DNA of 64,000 nt from Asanoa hainanensis (GTDB lineage: Bacteria > Actinomycetota > Actinomycetes > Mycobacteriales > Micromonosporaceae). The stretch covers positions 210,272-274,271 of the forward strand of contig NZ_FZPH01000014.1 of the NCBI RefSeq assembly GCF_900188485.1. The letters are read 5' to 3'. The position numbers and the translations under genes were made by a program. The notes beneath the pieces are model-generated. The model was not told the origin of the DNA and did not search any database. It saw nothing but the letters and a program-made list of their open reading frames with translations. Below are positions 35,581-43,997 of this stretch, piece by piece. Within the stretch, counting starts at the first letter, position 1; every line of letters starts with the position of its first letter.

Positions 35581-36183
35581 GTGGGACGGATCGCGGGGAT
35601 TGTGGTTGCTGCCGGTGGCGGTCGGCGCATCGGAGGCCCGGAGGCGTTGCTCAGGCAGGGTGATGCGCTCCTGGTCGACTCGGTGTGTGAGCTCGCCGCC
35701 GAGGTCGGCTGTGCGCCGTTGGTCGTGGTGCTGGGCGCCGCGGCCAACCAGGTGCGCACCGCGGCCCGGCTCACCGGTGCCACCGTCGTGGTCGACAAGG
35801 CGTGGGGGACCGGGCTCGGGTCCAGTCTCCGCAAGGGGCTCGAAGCACTGAAGGACGACGAGGCCGACGCCGCGCTCGTGCTCACGGTCGACATGCCGGG
35901 GGTGACCGTCGAGGCTGCCCGGCGCGTCGCCCTGCTGCCGCACCCGGGTGCGTTGGTCTGCGCCACCTACGACGGGCTGCGCAGCTATCCGATGCTGCTC
36001 GGGCGCCGGCACTGGGCCGGCGTGGCCACGCTGGCCAAATCCGACGTCGGGGCCCGTCCATATCTCCTGGCCCACAAGGACGAGATCGTCGACATCGCCT
36101 GTGACGCGGTCGCCGACGGCAACCACCTCGACAACCCCGACGCGCTCACCCTCTACGGGCTCGACCGGGCCAAGAACGACTGA
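35581..36183 (+). CDS. MobA/MocA-like nucleotidyltransferase
   Basis: 200 residues from GTG 35581. The start IAGIVVAAGGGRRIGGPEALL is the nucleotide-binding signature, LTVDMPGVT is the metal-binding Asp motif, and WGTGLGSSLRKGL is typical of MocA. Relatives transfer CMP or GMP to molybdopterin. The usual Lys of the PKALL motif is Glu here, so activity may be altered. No molybdenum-cofactor genes are near. It is followed by a small acidic protein gene. Confidence 0.82.
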   Translation: MGRIAGIVVAAGGGRRIGGPEALLRQGDALLVDSVCELAAEVGCAPLVVVLGAAANQVRTAARLTGATVVVDKAWGTGLGSSLRKGLEALKDDEADAALVLTVDMPGVTVEAARRVALLPHPGALVCATYDGLRSYPMLLGRRHWAGVATLAKSDVGARPYLLAHKDEIVDIACDAVADGNHLDNPDALTLYGLDRAKND

Positions 36184-36223
36184 ACCGTGCATCCAACCGC
36201 CCCACCCGGGGTAGGGAGGAGGC

Positions 36224-36442
36224 ATGGGTGAACCCGAAGAACGAGACGAAGAGCCCAACGAGCCGAACGAGTTCGGTTTCGCCGGCGCCGCGACCGGGCC
36301 CGAGCCCAACCTCTCCGAGGACGACGTCTCGGAGGGCGAGGAGATCGCGGTCCCGGCGGGCGACATCACCGGCGCCATCGTCAGCGCCATCGAAGGCGAC
36401 CACGGCTCGGACAGCGACGAGGACGAGCAGAGCAAGAACTAG
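36224..36442 (+). CDS. Small acidic protein
   Basis: A 72-residue, very acidic protein (many Glu and Asp, few aromatics) that starts ATG 36224 with a strong GGAGGAGG ribosome site. It has no membrane segment or motif and is probably mostly disordered. The middle AVPAGDITGAIVSAIEGD is the only hydrophobic part. The good ribosome site and codon use make it likely real. Its stop overlaps the convergent MBL gene end. Confidence 0.65.
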   Translation: MGEPEERDEEPNEPNEFGFAGAATGPEPNLSEDDVSEGEEIAVPAGDITGAIVSAIEGDHGSDSDEDEQSKN

Positions 36443-37422
36443 AGCTCGAACCGCGTGCCGACGGTGTTCGGCCTGGTCGCGGACGGCATCGCCGCCGCCA
36501 GGGCCTGCTGCGCGGTCCACGACGTGCAGTGCGACGGCACCAGCAGCCCGGGCGACAGGTCGGCCAGGGCGGCCACCGTCTCGGCGACCACCGGGCCCGC
36601 GCGGAGGTGGAAGCCGCCCAGCACCGCGTAGACCTGGTCGACGCCCGTCAGCCGGCGCGCGTACCGGACGATGTTGACCACCCCGGCGTGCCCGCAGCCG
36701 GTCAGGATGACCAGGCCCTTTCCCGCGACGTGCAGCACGAGCGCCTGGTCGTCGTGGATCAGCGGGTCCGGCTGCCACGCGCCCGACACGTACGCCTCGT
36801 GGTTGGGCAGGCCCTGCTCGAACGGCACGGTCCGGTCGACCTCACCGGTGACCAGCAACATCCCGTCCAACAGGTACGACGGCTGCCGGCCCTCGATGAT
36901 CGAAAAGCCCACTCCCTCGATCGCCGAGCGGGACGGCACAGGCAGCTCGAACGCGCGGTCGGGCCCGGACACGAGCCGCCGCTGCCGCCAGAAGTCGGGG
37001 TGCAGGTAGACGGGCATGTTCGACGTGCCGAGCCGGCGCACCAGGCCGTCGAGCCCCATCACGTGGTCGAAGTGCCCGTGGCTGAACACGATCGCCTCGA
37101 ACGAGTCGGGCCGAAGCTGGAGACGGTCGAGGTTGCCGATCAGGCCGTCCGGGGTGACGCCGGCGTCGAACAGGATCCGCCGCACGCCCCCGGCGACCCG
37201 GAGCTCCACGAGCGCCGAGAAGCCGTGCTCGGCGCGCAGGCCGTCGCCCGTCTGCCCGCTGACCGAGATCGAGTCGGGCACCGGCGCCGCGCGGCCACCG
37301 GTGCCGATCGCGCCCCACCGCTTGATCGGGCCCTCGTCGGGTAGGAGCACGTCGGTGTAGTTGTCGATCAACGTCGTGACGTGCACGCCGTCGACCGGAC
37401 GCAACGCGACGGAAGCCTCCAT
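36439..37422 (-). CDS. MBL-fold hydrolase (dihydropterin-phosphate synthase-like)
   Basis: 327 residues. Metal motifs: SHGHFDHVMGLDGL near 115, LTGCGHAGVVNIVRYA near 241, GGFHL and a final PSHCT. This order matches the subfamily annotated as 7,8-dihydropterin-6-yl-methyl-4-(beta-D-ribofuranosyl)aminobenzene 5'-phosphate synthase; in bacteria its substrate is unclear, so the name is a family label. Cytoplasmic. It lies 17 bases downstream of the GH63-type gene on the same strand, probably one operon. Confidence 0.85.
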   Translation of the reverse strand: MEASVALRPVDGVHVTTLIDNYTDVLLPDEGPIKRWGAIGTGGRAAPVPDSISVSGQTGDGLRAEHGFSALVELRVAGGVRRILFDAGVTPDGLIGNLDRLQLRPDSFEAIVFSHGHFDHVMGLDGLVRRLGTSNMPVYLHPDFWRQRRLVSGPDRAFELPVPSRSAIEGVGFSIIEGRQPSYLLDGMLLVTGEVDRTVPFEQGLPNHEAYVSGAWQPDPLIHDDQALVLHVAGKGLVILTGCGHAGVVNIVRYARRLTGVDQVYAVLGGFHLRAGPVVAETVAALADLSPGLLVPSHCTSWTAQQALAAAMPSATRPNTVGTRFEL

Positions 37423-37438
37423 CTCCTCATAATGCCCG

Positions 37439-40090
37439 TTACGGCCGTCGCACGGTCAGGATCAGGTCAGCTACCAGCGCCGTCCAGCCGGTCTGGTGCC
37501 AGGCGCCGAGGCCGGCCCCGTTGTCGCCGTGGAAGTACTCCGGGAACGAGATCAGGTCCCGCCAGTCGGGGTGAGTCTGGAACAGCTCGCACGCGCCGTA
37601 GATCGCCCGTCGCCCGTTGCGGTCCCGGGTGAACAGGCCGATCACCCTCCGCGACAGGTCGTCGGCGATCTCGTGCAGCGGCAGCTTCGACCCGGACCCG
37701 GTGGGGTACTCGACCAGCAGATCGGAGCCGAAGAAGGACCCGAACTCGCGCAGCGCCCCGATCAGCAGGAAGTTCGTCGGCAGCCAGATCGGGCCGCGCC
37801 AGTTGGAGTTGCCGCCGAACAGCCCGCTGGTCGACTCGGCGGGCTCGTAGCCGACCGTGAACTCCTGCCCGCCCAGCGAGACCGTGAACGGCTTGTCCAG
37901 GTGCTGCCGGGATAACGTGCGCAGGCCGTACGGCGACAGGAACTCGGACTCGTCGAACATCCGGGCCAGCATCCGCACGAGCTGGTCCGGCGCGACCATC
38001 GCCAGCAGCCGCTGCTGCCGGCCGTCACCGGACCGGCGGCGGGTGCCGACGACCAGGCCGTACTCCGGCCGGTTGTGCAGGAACCAGCGCAGCCGCAGGG
38101 TGAGCTCGGGCAGCCGGTTGATCATCATGGCCGACATCGACGCGGTCGCCGCCAGCGGCAGCAGCCCGACCACCGAGCGCACCTTCAGCGGCACCCGGGA
38201 GCCGTCCGGCAGCCGGAGCACGTCGTAGAAGAACGCGTCGTCGGGATCCCACAGCCCCTGCTCGTACGCCGCCGATGCGATGTAGGCGAAGTGCTCGAAG
38301 AACTTCGTGGCGATGTCCTCGTACGCCGGCTCCTTCACCGCCAGCGTCAGCGCCATGTCGAGCAGGTTCAGCGCGTACATGGCCATCCAGCCGGTGCCGT
38401 CGGACTGCTCGAGCACGCCGGCGACCGGCAGCGCGGCCGAGCGGTCGAACGGGCCGACGTTATCTAGCCCGAGAAAGCCGCCCTCGAACACGTTGTTGCC
38501 GGTGACGTCCTTGCGGTTGACCCACCAGGTGAAGTTGAGCAGCAGCTTGTGCATCGCCCGCGCGAGGAAGTCGACGTCGCGCCCGCCGTCGATCTCGAAC
38601 ACCCGGAGCGCGGCCCAGGCGTGCACCGGCGGGTTCACGTCGCCGAACGCCCACTCGTACGCGGGGATCTGGCCGTTGGGGTGCATGTACCACTCGCGGA
38701 GCAGCAGGAGCAGCTGCTGCTTGGCGAACGCGGGGTCGACGCGGGCCAGGGTGACGCAGTGGAACGCGAGGTCCCAGGCCGCGAACCACGGGTACTCCCA
38801 CGGGTCCGGCATGGAGATGACGTCGAAGTTGGTCATGTGGCGCCACGCGCTGTTGCGCCCGTGCCGGCGCCCGGTCGGCGGTGCCGGCGACCCGGGGTCG
38901 CCGTCGAGCCACTGCCGCACGTCGAAGTGGTAGAACTGCTTGCCCCACAGCAGACCGGCGATCGCGGCCCGCAGCACGGCCCCCTCGTCAGCGGAGGCAC
39001 CGGCAGGGGTCAGCGCGGCGTAGAACTCGTCGGCCTCGGCCCGCCGCGCGGCGAACACCGCGTCGTGGTCGGCGCCGAGGTCCAATGAGGGCGCGGCGGC
39101 CGGAGCGCCGGGCACCGCGGTCGAGCTCAGCCGCAGCTTGATCGTGGCCGACGAGCGCGCCGGCACGTCGAGCACGTAGTGCAGCGAGCCCTTCGTGCCC
39201 GTCCCCGCCGGGTTGACCGTCGCCGCGCCCTGGGTCACGTGGTCGTTGATGCCGTCCTTCGGGTACGCGGTGCCGCCGGCCAGACCCCAGAGCCGCTGCG
39301 CGTTGGACTCGTTGTCGCACAGCAGCGGCTCGGGCTCCCCGTCGCCTTCGAGCACGAGCTCGCCCATGACCCAGTGCTTGCCCACCAGACGGTTGGTGCC
39401 GTCGGCGGCCAGCACCGGCACGTCCGAACGACCGGGCAGCCCCCACGACCACGTGTTCCGGAACCACAGCGTGGGCAGCACGTGCAGCGTCGCCGCCTCG
39501 GGACCCCGGTTGGCCACGGTCACGCGCACGCACATGTCGGTCGGGGAGGCCTTGGCGTACTCGACCGTCACCGCCCAGAACCGGTCGTCGGCGAACACCC
39601 CGGTGTCCACCAACTCGTATTCAGGCTCGTCGCGGCGCCGCAACGCGTTGACCGCGACCAGCCGGTCATAGGGAAACGCCGCCTGTGGGTAGTGGTAGCG
39701 CCAGCGCAGGAGCGAATGGGTGGGAGTCGACTCCTCGTACCACCAGTATTCCTTCACGTCCTCGCCGTGGTTGCCGCCGTCGCCGCCCAGGCCGAACATC
39801 CGTTCCTTGAGGATCGGGTCGACGCCGTTCCACAGGCCGAGCGCGAAGCAGAACGTCTGCCGGTCGTCGCAGATCCCGCCCATCCCGTCCTCGTTCCACC
39901 GGTAGGTGCGGGACCGGGCGTGGTCGTGCGGGAAGTAGTCCCAGGCGGTGCCGTGCTCGCTGTAGTCCTCGCGGACCGTGCCCCAGGCCCGCTCGGACAG
40001 GTACGGCCCCCACGAGCGCCACGGCCGCACCCCGCTGTCGGCCTCCGCGAGCCGCGCCTGTTCGGCCAGCACCTCGGGGGTCACCTCCAT
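37439..40090 (-). CDS. GH63-type glucosidase (MGH1-like)
   Basis: 883 residues with no signal peptide. The N-terminal beta-domain begins [21 protein letters not shown]. The (alpha/alpha)6 barrel has [20 protein letters not shown] and later [18 protein letters not shown] and [20 protein letters not shown], the pattern of mannosyl-oligosaccharide-glucosidase-like GH63 proteins. It should cleave an alpha-glucoside or mannosylglycerate-type compatible solute in the cytoplasm. It is divergent from a GT4 glycosyltransferase across 240 bases and precedes the MBL gene. Confidence 0.88.
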   Translation of the reverse strand: MEVTPEVLAEQARLAEADSGVRPWRSWGPYLSERAWGTVREDYSEHGTAWDYFPHDHARSRTYRWNEDGMGGICDDRQTFCFALGLWNGVDPILKERMFGLGGDGGNHGEDVKEYWWYEESTPTHSLLRWRYHYPQAAFPYDRLVAVNALRRRDEPEYELVDTGVFADDRFWAVTVEYAKASPTDMCVRVTVANRGPEAATLHVLPTLWFRNTWSWGLPGRSDVPVLAADGTNRLVGKHWVMGELVLEGDGEPEPLLCDNESNAQRLWGLAGGTAYPKDGINDHVTQGAATVNPAGTGTKGSLHYVLDVPARSSATIKLRLSSTAVPGAPAAAPSLDLGADHDAVFAARRAEADEFYAALTPAGASADEGAVLRAAIAGLLWGKQFYHFDVRQWLDGDPGSPAPPTGRRHGRNSAWRHMTNFDVISMPDPWEYPWFAAWDLAFHCVTLARVDPAFAKQQLLLLLREWYMHPNGQIPAYEWAFGDVNPPVHAWAALRVFEIDGGRDVDFLARAMHKLLLNFTWWVNRKDVTGNNVFEGGFLGLDNVGPFDRSAALPVAGVLEQSDGTGWMAMYALNLLDMALTLAVKEPAYEDIATKFFEHFAYIASAAYEQGLWDPDDAFFYDVLRLPDGSRVPLKVRSVVGLLPLAATASMSAMMINRLPELTLRLRWFLHNRPEYGLVVGTRRRSGDGRQQRLLAMVAPDQLVRMLARMFDESEFLSPYGLRTLSRQHLDKPFTVSLGGQEFTVGYEPAESTSGLFGGNSNWRGPIWLPTNFLLIGALREFGSFFGSDLLVEYPTGSGSKLPLHEIADDLSRRVIGLFTRDRNGRRAIYGACELFQTHPDWRDLISFPEYFHGDNGAGLGAWHQTGWTALVADLILTVRRP

Positions 40091-40273
40091 GTCAACGATC
40101 TTCCCTTGCGTCGTTGTTCATCGGCCATTCTGCGGCGGGCGTGTTTCCTTTGTGGTCATTGGTGGCGGACCGCATCCTGCCGCATGGCGCGCCGGTAAAC
40201 GACATATTTCGCGGCATTGAGGGGTCTTTGCCGCTGATTGCCCTAGGCTCCCAAAAGACCCAGTTGGCACGCC

Positions 40274-40291
40274 GGCACCCGCTCGGGTGCC
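40274..40291 (+). other. Hairpin in the 5' region of the GT4 gene
   Basis: GGCACCC-GCTC-GGGTGCC is a perfect 7-base stem 40 bases before the ATG of the glycosyltransferase. It may lie in the leader of that mRNA. The rest of the 240-base divergent region is AT-richer than average and should hold promoters for both genes, but I cannot fix them. Confidence 0.35.
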
Positions 40292-40331
40292 TATCGCCGT
40301 ATGTCCAGGGTTTACGCGAGGGGGCCGGGCC

Positions 40332-41654
40332 ATGAAACGCACCGCCGACGTTCTCGACGACGAGCCGATCACCGGTTCGGGCATCAGGCGTGTCCTGATG
40401 CTGTCGTGGGAGTACCCGCCGGTGGTGGTGGGTGGTCTCGGTCGGCACGTGCACTCCCTGGCCACCTCGCTCGCCCGGGCCGGCCACGAGGTCACGGTGG
40501 TTACCCGGCACGCGGCCGGCGCGCCCCTGGAGGAATACCAGGAGGGGGTACGGATCGTCCGTGCGCCCGAGGACCCGCCGAACTTCCCGCTGGCCACACC
40601 GTCGCTGCTGGCCTGGACGATGGCGTTCAACCACACGCTGACCCGGGCGGCCCTGCGCGCGGCCGAGAGCGGCGAGTACGACGTCATCCACGCCCACGAC
40701 TGGCTGGTCACGCACACCGCCGTGACCCTCAAGGAGCACCTCGACCTGCCGCTGGTCGCCACCATCCACGCCACCGAGGCCGGCCGGCACCAGGGCTGGC
40801 TGCCGGACGAGATGAACCGCTGCATCCACAGCGTCGAGTGGTGGCTGGCCCGCGAGGCGTGCAAGATCCTCGTCTGCTCGTCGTACATGAAATGGGAGGT
40901 CTCCCGCCTCCTCGAACTGCCGCCCGACCGCGTCGAGGTGATTCCCAACGGGGTCAACGACCGGGTCTGGCGGGCCGGGCCGCGCGCGGTCGCGACCGCC
41001 CGCAAGCAGTTCGCCGGTGACGGCCCGCTGGTCGGGTTCGCCGGCCGTCTCGTCTACGAGAAGGGCGTGCAGCACATTATCCGGGCGGTGCCGAAGCTGG
41101 CCGCCGACCACCCGGGGCTGCGCGTGGTCATCGCCGGCGACGGCCCGTTCCGCGGTGAGCTCGAGTCCGAGACGCACCGGCTGGGCATCCCGGACAAGGT
41201 CAGCTTCGTCGGCTTCCAGAGCGAGGCCACCCTGCCGGCGCTGCTCGCCGCGACCGACACGACCGTGGTGCCGAGCCTCTACGAGCCGTTCGGCATGGTC
41301 GCGCTGGAGGCGGCCGCCGCGGGCGCCCCGCTGGCCGTCGCGGCCACCGGCGGCCTGGCCGAGATCGTCGAGTCGGGCGTCACCGGCGTGACCTTCCCGC
41401 ACAGCGACCCGGACGCGCTCGCCGGCGCCGTCGACTCGCTGCTCGGCGACTCGCGGTTCGCCCGCAAGGTGGCCAAGAAGGCCCGGACCATGGTGGCCAA
41501 GCGCTACGGCTGGTCGACGATCGCCGAGCGCACCGCCGACGCGTACGGTGCCGCGATGCGCGAGTCGCAGGAGTTCCTCACCCGGGAGGCGGCGGCCCGG
41601 CTCGCGTACGGGCAGCCGAAGCTGGTCGTACCCGCGGGTAACCTCCTCGCGTAG
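40332..41654 (+). CDS. Glycosyltransferase family 4
   Basis: 440 residues, GT-B fold. The N-terminal domain has LSWEYPPVVVGGLGRHVHSL and YDVIHAHDWLVTHTA; the C-terminal domain has VGFAGRLVYEKGVQHIIRAV and the EX7E motif PSLYEPFGMVALEA near 315. This resembles glycogen/maltooligosaccharide-type retaining synthases that use a nucleotide sugar. Acts in the cytoplasm. Its divergent partner is a GH63-type glucosidase, so the two may make and break the same glucoside; this is inference. Confidence 0.88.
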   Translation: MKRTADVLDDEPITGSGIRRVLMLSWEYPPVVVGGLGRHVHSLATSLARAGHEVTVVTRHAAGAPLEEYQEGVRIVRAPEDPPNFPLATPSLLAWTMAFNHTLTRAALRAAESGEYDVIHAHDWLVTHTAVTLKEHLDLPLVATIHATEAGRHQGWLPDEMNRCIHSVEWWLAREACKILVCSSYMKWEVSRLLELPPDRVEVIPNGVNDRVWRAGPRAVATARKQFAGDGPLVGFAGRLVYEKGVQHIIRAVPKLAADHPGLRVVIAGDGPFRGELESETHRLGIPDKVSFVGFQSEATLPALLAATDTTVVPSLYEPFGMVALEAAAAGAPLAVAATGGLAEIVESGVTGVTFPHSDPDALAGAVDSLLGDSRFARKVAKKARTMVAKRYGWSTIAERTADAYGAAMRESQEFLTREAAARLAYGQPKLVVPAGNLLA

Positions 41655-41729
41655 CGCTACGGTCCCATCCGCGGGACAATCACTCCATCGATCGGGGCTT
41701 CATCAACTCGGCTCCGGTCACTATGGTGG

Positions 41730-43412
41730 ATGCGCGGACCAACAGGGATCGGACGGTTGCAGCGGACACTGATCGCCGAGCGTTACCGGCTGCTCGAATC
41801 CGTGGGCAGCGGGGGGATGGGTCGTGTCTGGCTGGCCCGCGACGAGATGCTGCACCGCGACGTCGCGGTCAAGGAGGTCCAGCCGCCCGAGTGGATGAGC
41901 GCGGCCGAGCGGGCGGAGCTCGGCCAGCGCACGCTGCGTGAGGCGCGCACCGCCGCCCGGCTCAGCCATCCCAACGTCGTCCAGATCTACGACGTGGTCT
42001 ACGCGCAGGGCAGCCCGTGGATCGTCATGGAATACGTGCGCTCCCGCTCGCTGCACGAGGTGATCGAGAGCGAGGGGCCGCTCGCGCCGGAACGGGCCGC
42101 CGCGATCGGCCTCAAGATCCTCGACGCGCTCTGCGCCGCGCACTCCCGCGGCGTGCTGCACCGCGACGTCAAGCCGCACAACGTGCTGATCAGCGAGGAC
42201 GACGGCCGGGTGGTGCTGACGGACTTCGGGCTCGCCACGTTCGACGGCGACAGCTCGGTCACCCGCCAGGGCATGGTGATGGGCTCGCCGCAATATGTGG
42301 CACCCGAGCGGGCCAGCGACGGCACCTCGACCCCCGAGGCCGACATGTGGTCGCTCGGCGCGACGCTCTACGCGGCCGTCGAGGGTCGGTCGCCGTTCTT
42401 CCGGCGCACGACGCTGGCCACCCTGACCGCACTGGCCACCAGCCCGCCGGATCCGGCCAAGCTGGCCGGGCCGCTGCGCCCGGTGCTGACCGGCCTGCTG
42501 CGCAAGGACCCTCGGCAGCGGCTGACCGCCGACGACGTCGACCGCCTGCTGCGCCGGGTCCTCGACCCCACCGTCAAACCGCGGCCGCGCCGGCTGCCCC
42601 GCCCGCGCCGGCCCGAGAGCGCGACCACGCAACAGGTCGACCCGTCCTCGGCGCCCACCGTCGCACTCGACCCCGACGGGCGGCCGCGGGCGACCACGTG
42701 GTTCGGCCGGGGCCCGACCGAGCGACTCGGCGGCTCCGGTCGCCGCCGCGTGGCCGTGGCCGGCGCCGGCGTTCTGGCGGCCCTGCTGCTGGCCGGCACC
42801 GCCTGGGCGCTCAACCGACCTGGCGGCGACCCGACGGCCGTCCGCTCGACCGGGCCGTCGTCCACGACGCGCGCGGCCGGTGCCGGTGGCGGCCTCCTGC
42901 CCTGCCAGGCCCCGGCGGACGCGGTCACCGACACGGTCCGCGAGACGCCGCTGCCGGCCGACGAGAAGTACGGGCTCACGTCGGGCCTTACCTGGTACTC
43001 GTCGCCGTTCGGCTACCGGTTCCCGGCGCCGATCGGCTGGCGCGCCTACACCGAGGCCGCGGGCACCACCTGCCTCTACGACCCGGACATGGAACGCCTG
43101 ATGAGCGTCGAGGAACTGCCGGCACCGCAGGCCGACCCGGTCGGCTACTGGCAGCGGCAGGCACAGCTCGAGCAGCGGTCGGGTCGGCTGGTCGGCTACG
43201 CCGAGGCGACCATCGACGGTTCCGACCTGTTCGACGGCGGCGCCGAGTGGCAGTTCGACTTCCTGGACGGCGCCGGCACGACGCAGCGGGTGATCCGGTT
43301 CCTCCACAACGTCGGGTCGCGGGCGTACGTGATCACCTGGGCCTGTCCCGTGCTCGACTGGGACCCCGCCGTGGTGCGGGTCATCCGGGTCGGCTTCCGG
43401 CCGCCGGTCTGA
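41730..43412 (+). CDS. Membrane Ser/Thr protein kinase (PknB-like)
   Basis: 560 residues. Kinase domain about 19-275: P-loop VGSGGMGRVWLA, Lys in VAVKEV, HRDVKPHNVL near 144, DFGLA near 164 and a GSPQYVAPE activation segment. A Pro/Arg-rich juxtamembrane region, one membrane span (about 341-362) and a 195-residue outer domain follow. That domain has no PASTA repeat; it starts at LPCQAP and is a beta-rich lipoprotein-like fold. It likely senses an extracellular signal. Its stop overlaps the next start (TGATG). Confidence 0.93.
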   Translation: MRGPTGIGRLQRTLIAERYRLLESVGSGGMGRVWLARDEMLHRDVAVKEVQPPEWMSAAERAELGQRTLREARTAARLSHPNVVQIYDVVYAQGSPWIVMEYVRSRSLHEVIESEGPLAPERAAAIGLKILDALCAAHSRGVLHRDVKPHNVLISEDDGRVVLTDFGLATFDGDSSVTRQGMVMGSPQYVAPERASDGTSTPEADMWSLGATLYAAVEGRSPFFRRTTLATLTALATSPPDPAKLAGPLRPVLTGLLRKDPRQRLTADDVDRLLRRVLDPTVKPRPRRLPRPRRPESATTQQVDPSSAPTVALDPDGRPRATTWFGRGPTERLGGSGRRRVAVAGAGVLAALLLAGTAWALNRPGGDPTAVRSTGPSSTTRAAGAGGGLLPCQAPADAVTDTVRETPLPADEKYGLTSGLTWYSSPFGYRFPAPIGWRAYTEAAGTTCLYDPDMERLMSVEELPAPQADPVGYWQRQAQLEQRSGRLVGYAEATIDGSDLFDGGAEWQFDFLDGAGTTQRVIRFLHNVGSRAYVITWACPVLDWDPAVVRVIRVGFRPPV

Positions 43413-43987
43413 TGCGCTTCGAACAGCGGCTCCGCGACGGCATCGCGGACGGGACGATCACCGCCGCCCTGCGGCGCTGGCGCCGGCCGCAGGTGGTCGT
43501 CGGCGGCCACTACCGCACCGGCCAGGGCATGGTGGAGATGGTCGCGGTCGAGCCGGTGAGCCCGTCCCGGCTGCGCGCCGCCGACGCCCGCGCCGCCGGC
43601 TTCCCGACGATCGCGGCGCTGCTGGCCGACGTGCCCGCCGGCGAGGGCCGGCTCTACCTGCTGCGCTTCCGCCGCCTCGACACGCCCGACCCGCGCAGCG
43701 TGCTGGCCGCCGACGCCGACCTCGACGCCACCGCGCGGGCCACCATCGACGCCCGGCTGGCCCGGCTCGACCAGGCCAGCCCGCGCGGCCCGTGGACGGC
43801 GACGACCCTGGGCCTGATCCGGGACCAGCCGGGGGTACGGGCGCCCGACCTCGCCGCGTCGGTCGGGCGCGACACCCCGTCGTTCAAGATCGACGTGCGC
43901 AAGCTCAAGGCGCTCGGCCTGACCGAGAGCCTGCTCGTCGGCTACCGCTTGTCGCCTCGGGGCCGCGCGTACCTCCGGACGGACTAG
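43412..43987 (+). CDS. ASCH/PUA-like protein with C-terminal winged helix
   Basis: 191 residues. The N-terminus (MRFEQRLRDGIADGTITAAL, then RPQVVVGGHYRTGQGMVEMVAVEPV) resembles an ASCH (PUA-like) domain. The C-terminal 80 residues look like a winged helix (LGLIRDQPGVRAPDLAASVGRD, then FKIDVRKLKALGLTESL). A nucleic-acid-linked role is suggested. The TGATG overlap with the kinase makes translational coupling likely. Confidence 0.62.
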   Translation: MRFEQRLRDGIADGTITAALRRWRRPQVVVGGHYRTGQGMVEMVAVEPVSPSRLRAADARAAGFPTIAALLADVPAGEGRLYLLRFRRLDTPDPRSVLAADADLDATARATIDARLARLDQASPRGPWTATTLGLIRDQPGVRAPDLAASVGRDTPSFKIDVRKLKALGLTESLLVGYRLSPRGRAYLRTD

Positions 43988-43997
43988 ATTTGGCAGG

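Noticed and set aside
34705..36435. Long 576-residue version of the DUF6193-like protein
   Set aside because: Extra residues are antisense to the MobA-like gene and acidic protein, and begin at no good start; ATG 35397 gives a compact protein.
40114..40335. A 73-codon plus-strand ORF in the divergent region before the GT4 gene
   Set aside because: Lacks a ribosome site and a protein-like composition; overlaps the GT4 start.
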